NCBI GenBank assembly: GCA_002212725.1
Contig: MTCR01000097.1
Span: 24,670-88,669 of the forward strand
From: Sphingobacteriales bacterium TSM_CSM
GTDB lineage: Bacteria > Bacteroidota > Bacteroidia > Chitinophagales > UBA2359
Direction: 5' to 3'
Length of the DNA stretch: 64,000 nucleotides
The notes under the pieces are model-generated. The model was not told where the DNA came from. It made no database searches and saw nothing but the letters and a program-made list of their open reading frames with translations. Position 1 is the first letter of the stretch. Each line of letters begins with the position of its first letter. Position numbers and translations under genes: made by a program. This document shows, in pieces, positions 62,842 to 64,000 of the stretch.

Positions 62842-63861
62842 ATGGAAACAGTAGTAAGCGGAATACGCCCCACAGGCATGGTGCATTTAGGCAATTATTT
62901 TGGCGCCATTAAAAATTTTGTATTGATGCAGCACGATGTGCAGTATCAATCGTACTTTTTTATAGCCGATTATCACTCACTCACTACGCATACCGAAGCA
63001 AAAGAGTTGCAGCAAAACGTAAAGGCAGCCCTTGCCATTTACCTTGGTTGCGGGCTTGACCCCGAAAAATCTACCATTTACATACAGAGCCACCTGCCCC
63101 AAATACCCGAATTGTACCTGCTTTTTAACATGCTGGCCTACAAGGGCGAACTGGAAAAAGTGCCGACTTTTAAAGAAAAAGTACGCGCACAGGAGCAAAC
63201 CGGCAAAAGCATTAACGCCGGGCTGCTTACCTATCCGGTGCTTATGGCTGTGGATATTATCATACATCGCGCCCACAAAGTACCTGTTGGTAAAGACCAG
63301 GAGCCGCACCTTGAAATGGCACGCAATTTTGTAAACCGGTTTAATAACCTGTTTGCAAACGGCGAAGCATATTTTCCCGAACCCTTTGCCTTTAACTACG
63401 GCGCCGAACTGGTAAAAGTTCCCAGTTTAGACGGTACGGGCAAAATGTCGAAGTCGGCCGAAAACCCCCACAGCGCCATTTACCTGCTGGATGAAGACGA
63501 GGTAATACGCAAAAAAATTATGAAAGCCGTTTCCGATTCGGGACCTACCGAACCCAATCAGGCAAAACCCGAAGTAATAGAAAACCTGTTCGACCTGCTG
63601 CGGCTGGCCTCAGCACCCGATACGGTAAACTACTTTGAAGAACAATACAACAAATGCACCATACGCTACGGCGACCTTAAAAAACAGCTGGCGCAAGATA
63701 TGATAACGCTGGTAAAACCCATCCGCGAGCGCATTACCGAAATACAGCACAACGACGCTTTTATTAAAAAAACCGCCGAATATGGTGCCGAAAAAGCGCG
63801 CCAAAGCGCTGCCGCCACCCTTAAAGGCGCTAAAGAACTGGTAGGCATGCAGTATTATTAG
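62842..63861 (+). CDS. trpS: Tryptophanyl-tRNA synthetase
   Basis: A 339-aa class I synthetase for tRNA-Trp. SGIRPTGMVHLGNYFGA carries the HIGH-type motif (HLGN, 15-18); PVLMAVDIIIHRAHKVPVGKDQEPHLEMARN is the Trp-binding region; KMSKS is at 201-205. Length is normal. It is divergent from the esterase gene and is followed after 60 bp by a deoxynucleoside kinase gene. Confidence 0.96.
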   Translation: METVVSGIRPTGMVHLGNYFGAIKNFVLMQHDVQYQSYFFIADYHSLTTHTEAKELQQNVKAALAIYLGCGLDPEKSTIYIQSHLPQIPELYLLFNMLAYKGELEKVPTFKEKVRAQEQTGKSINAGLLTYPVLMAVDIIIHRAHKVPVGKDQEPHLEMARNFVNRFNNLFANGEAYFPEPFAFNYGAELVKVPSLDGTGKMSKSAENPHSAIYLLDEDEVIRKKIMKAVSDSGPTEPNQAKPEVIENLFDLLRLASAPDTVNYFEEQYNKCTIRYGDLKKQLAQDMITLVKPIRERITEIQHNDAFIKKTAEYGAEKARQSAAATLKGAKELVGMQYY

Positions 63862-63921
63862 CCACATACCACCCAACAAAAAACCAAATTTAACACCAAA
63901 TTAATACGCCCCTTTAATAAC

Positions 63922-64000
63922 ATGGGTAAAAAACCGGGCATTAAACATATTGCAGTAGCAGGCAACATTGGAGCAGGTAAAACCACCCTTGCCGAAAAAC
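63922..64000 (+). CDS. Deoxynucleoside kinase, N-terminal fragment (cut by window edge)
   Basis: An ATG at 63922 opens a frame that runs off the right edge. The first 26 residues include IKHIAVAGNIGAGKTTLAEK, where GNIGAGKTT is the P-loop in the form typical of deoxyadenosine/deoxyguanosine-type kinases (dNK family) of nucleotide salvage. The rest is not visible, so the substrate is open. Confidence 0.8.
   Translation, partial: MGKKPGIKHIAVAGNIGAGKTTLAEK

Overview
The window comes from a member of the Bacteroidota, most likely a Chitinophagales/Saprospirales-type organism. Evidence: the holB-ricT-gldH gene order, typical of gliding or T9SS-bearing Bacteroidota; Bacteroidota promoters (TAnnTTTG at -7, sometimes with TTTG about 19-23 nt upstream) and no obvious Shine-Dalgarno sequences; carboxypeptidase-regulatory-like domains on exported proteins; and a FecA-like TonB receptor. 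Most of the window is ordinary chromosome. No tRNA, rRNA, CRISPR array, prophage or transposase was seen.

Layout: (1) 1-10 kb: glutathione peroxidase tail, holB, ricT, gldH, a tropinone-reductase-like SDR, a fatty-acid-hydroxylase/sterol-desaturase-family enzyme, valS and an unknown helical protein. (2) 10-25 kb: exported and envelope proteins: a beta-helix protein, an orphan Zn/Mn-binding lipoprotein, a tandem pair of DUF3857/transglutaminase-like proteins, a cytochrome c-copper monooxygenase-dockerin protein, a TonB receptor and waaA. (3) 25.5-28 kb: feoAB. Both feoA and the TonB receptor carry a similar 17-bp inverted repeat just after the -7 box, suggesting shared iron control. (4) 28-39 kb: a minus-strand exopolysaccharide locus (half-size TolC, GT2, Wzy/O-antigen ligase, acetyltransferase, GT-B, Wzx, Wzz/Wzc-like) with a divergent GT2. 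It also hides a 38-residue membrane ORF with a terminator at its 3' end. (5) 39-45 kb: argS, an S9 peptidase and an M61 peptidase. (6) 45-51 kb: an AT-rich cluster of three lipoproteins led by a NarL-type response regulator, with its sensor kinase divergent. The regulator's upstream region holds a duplicated promoter segment. (7) 51-64 kb: carotenoid/retinol-type oxidoreductase, parA, DUF1801 protein, class-I glutamine amidotransferase, adenine deaminase, TPR lipoprotein, mgtA, a CE1-like esterase, trpS and the start of a deoxynucleoside kinase.

The least expected content lies outside the genes: a roughly 160-175-bp non-coding element in three dispersed copies (51.0, 54.3 and 55.5 kb); a 217-bp near-identical tandem array with nested 21-bp repeats next to mgtA; and the duplicated promoter of the two-component system. 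No clearly new defence or biosynthetic system is evident. The strongest leads are these repeats, the hidden small membrane ORF, the copper-monooxygenase fusion and the lipoprotein/two-component island.
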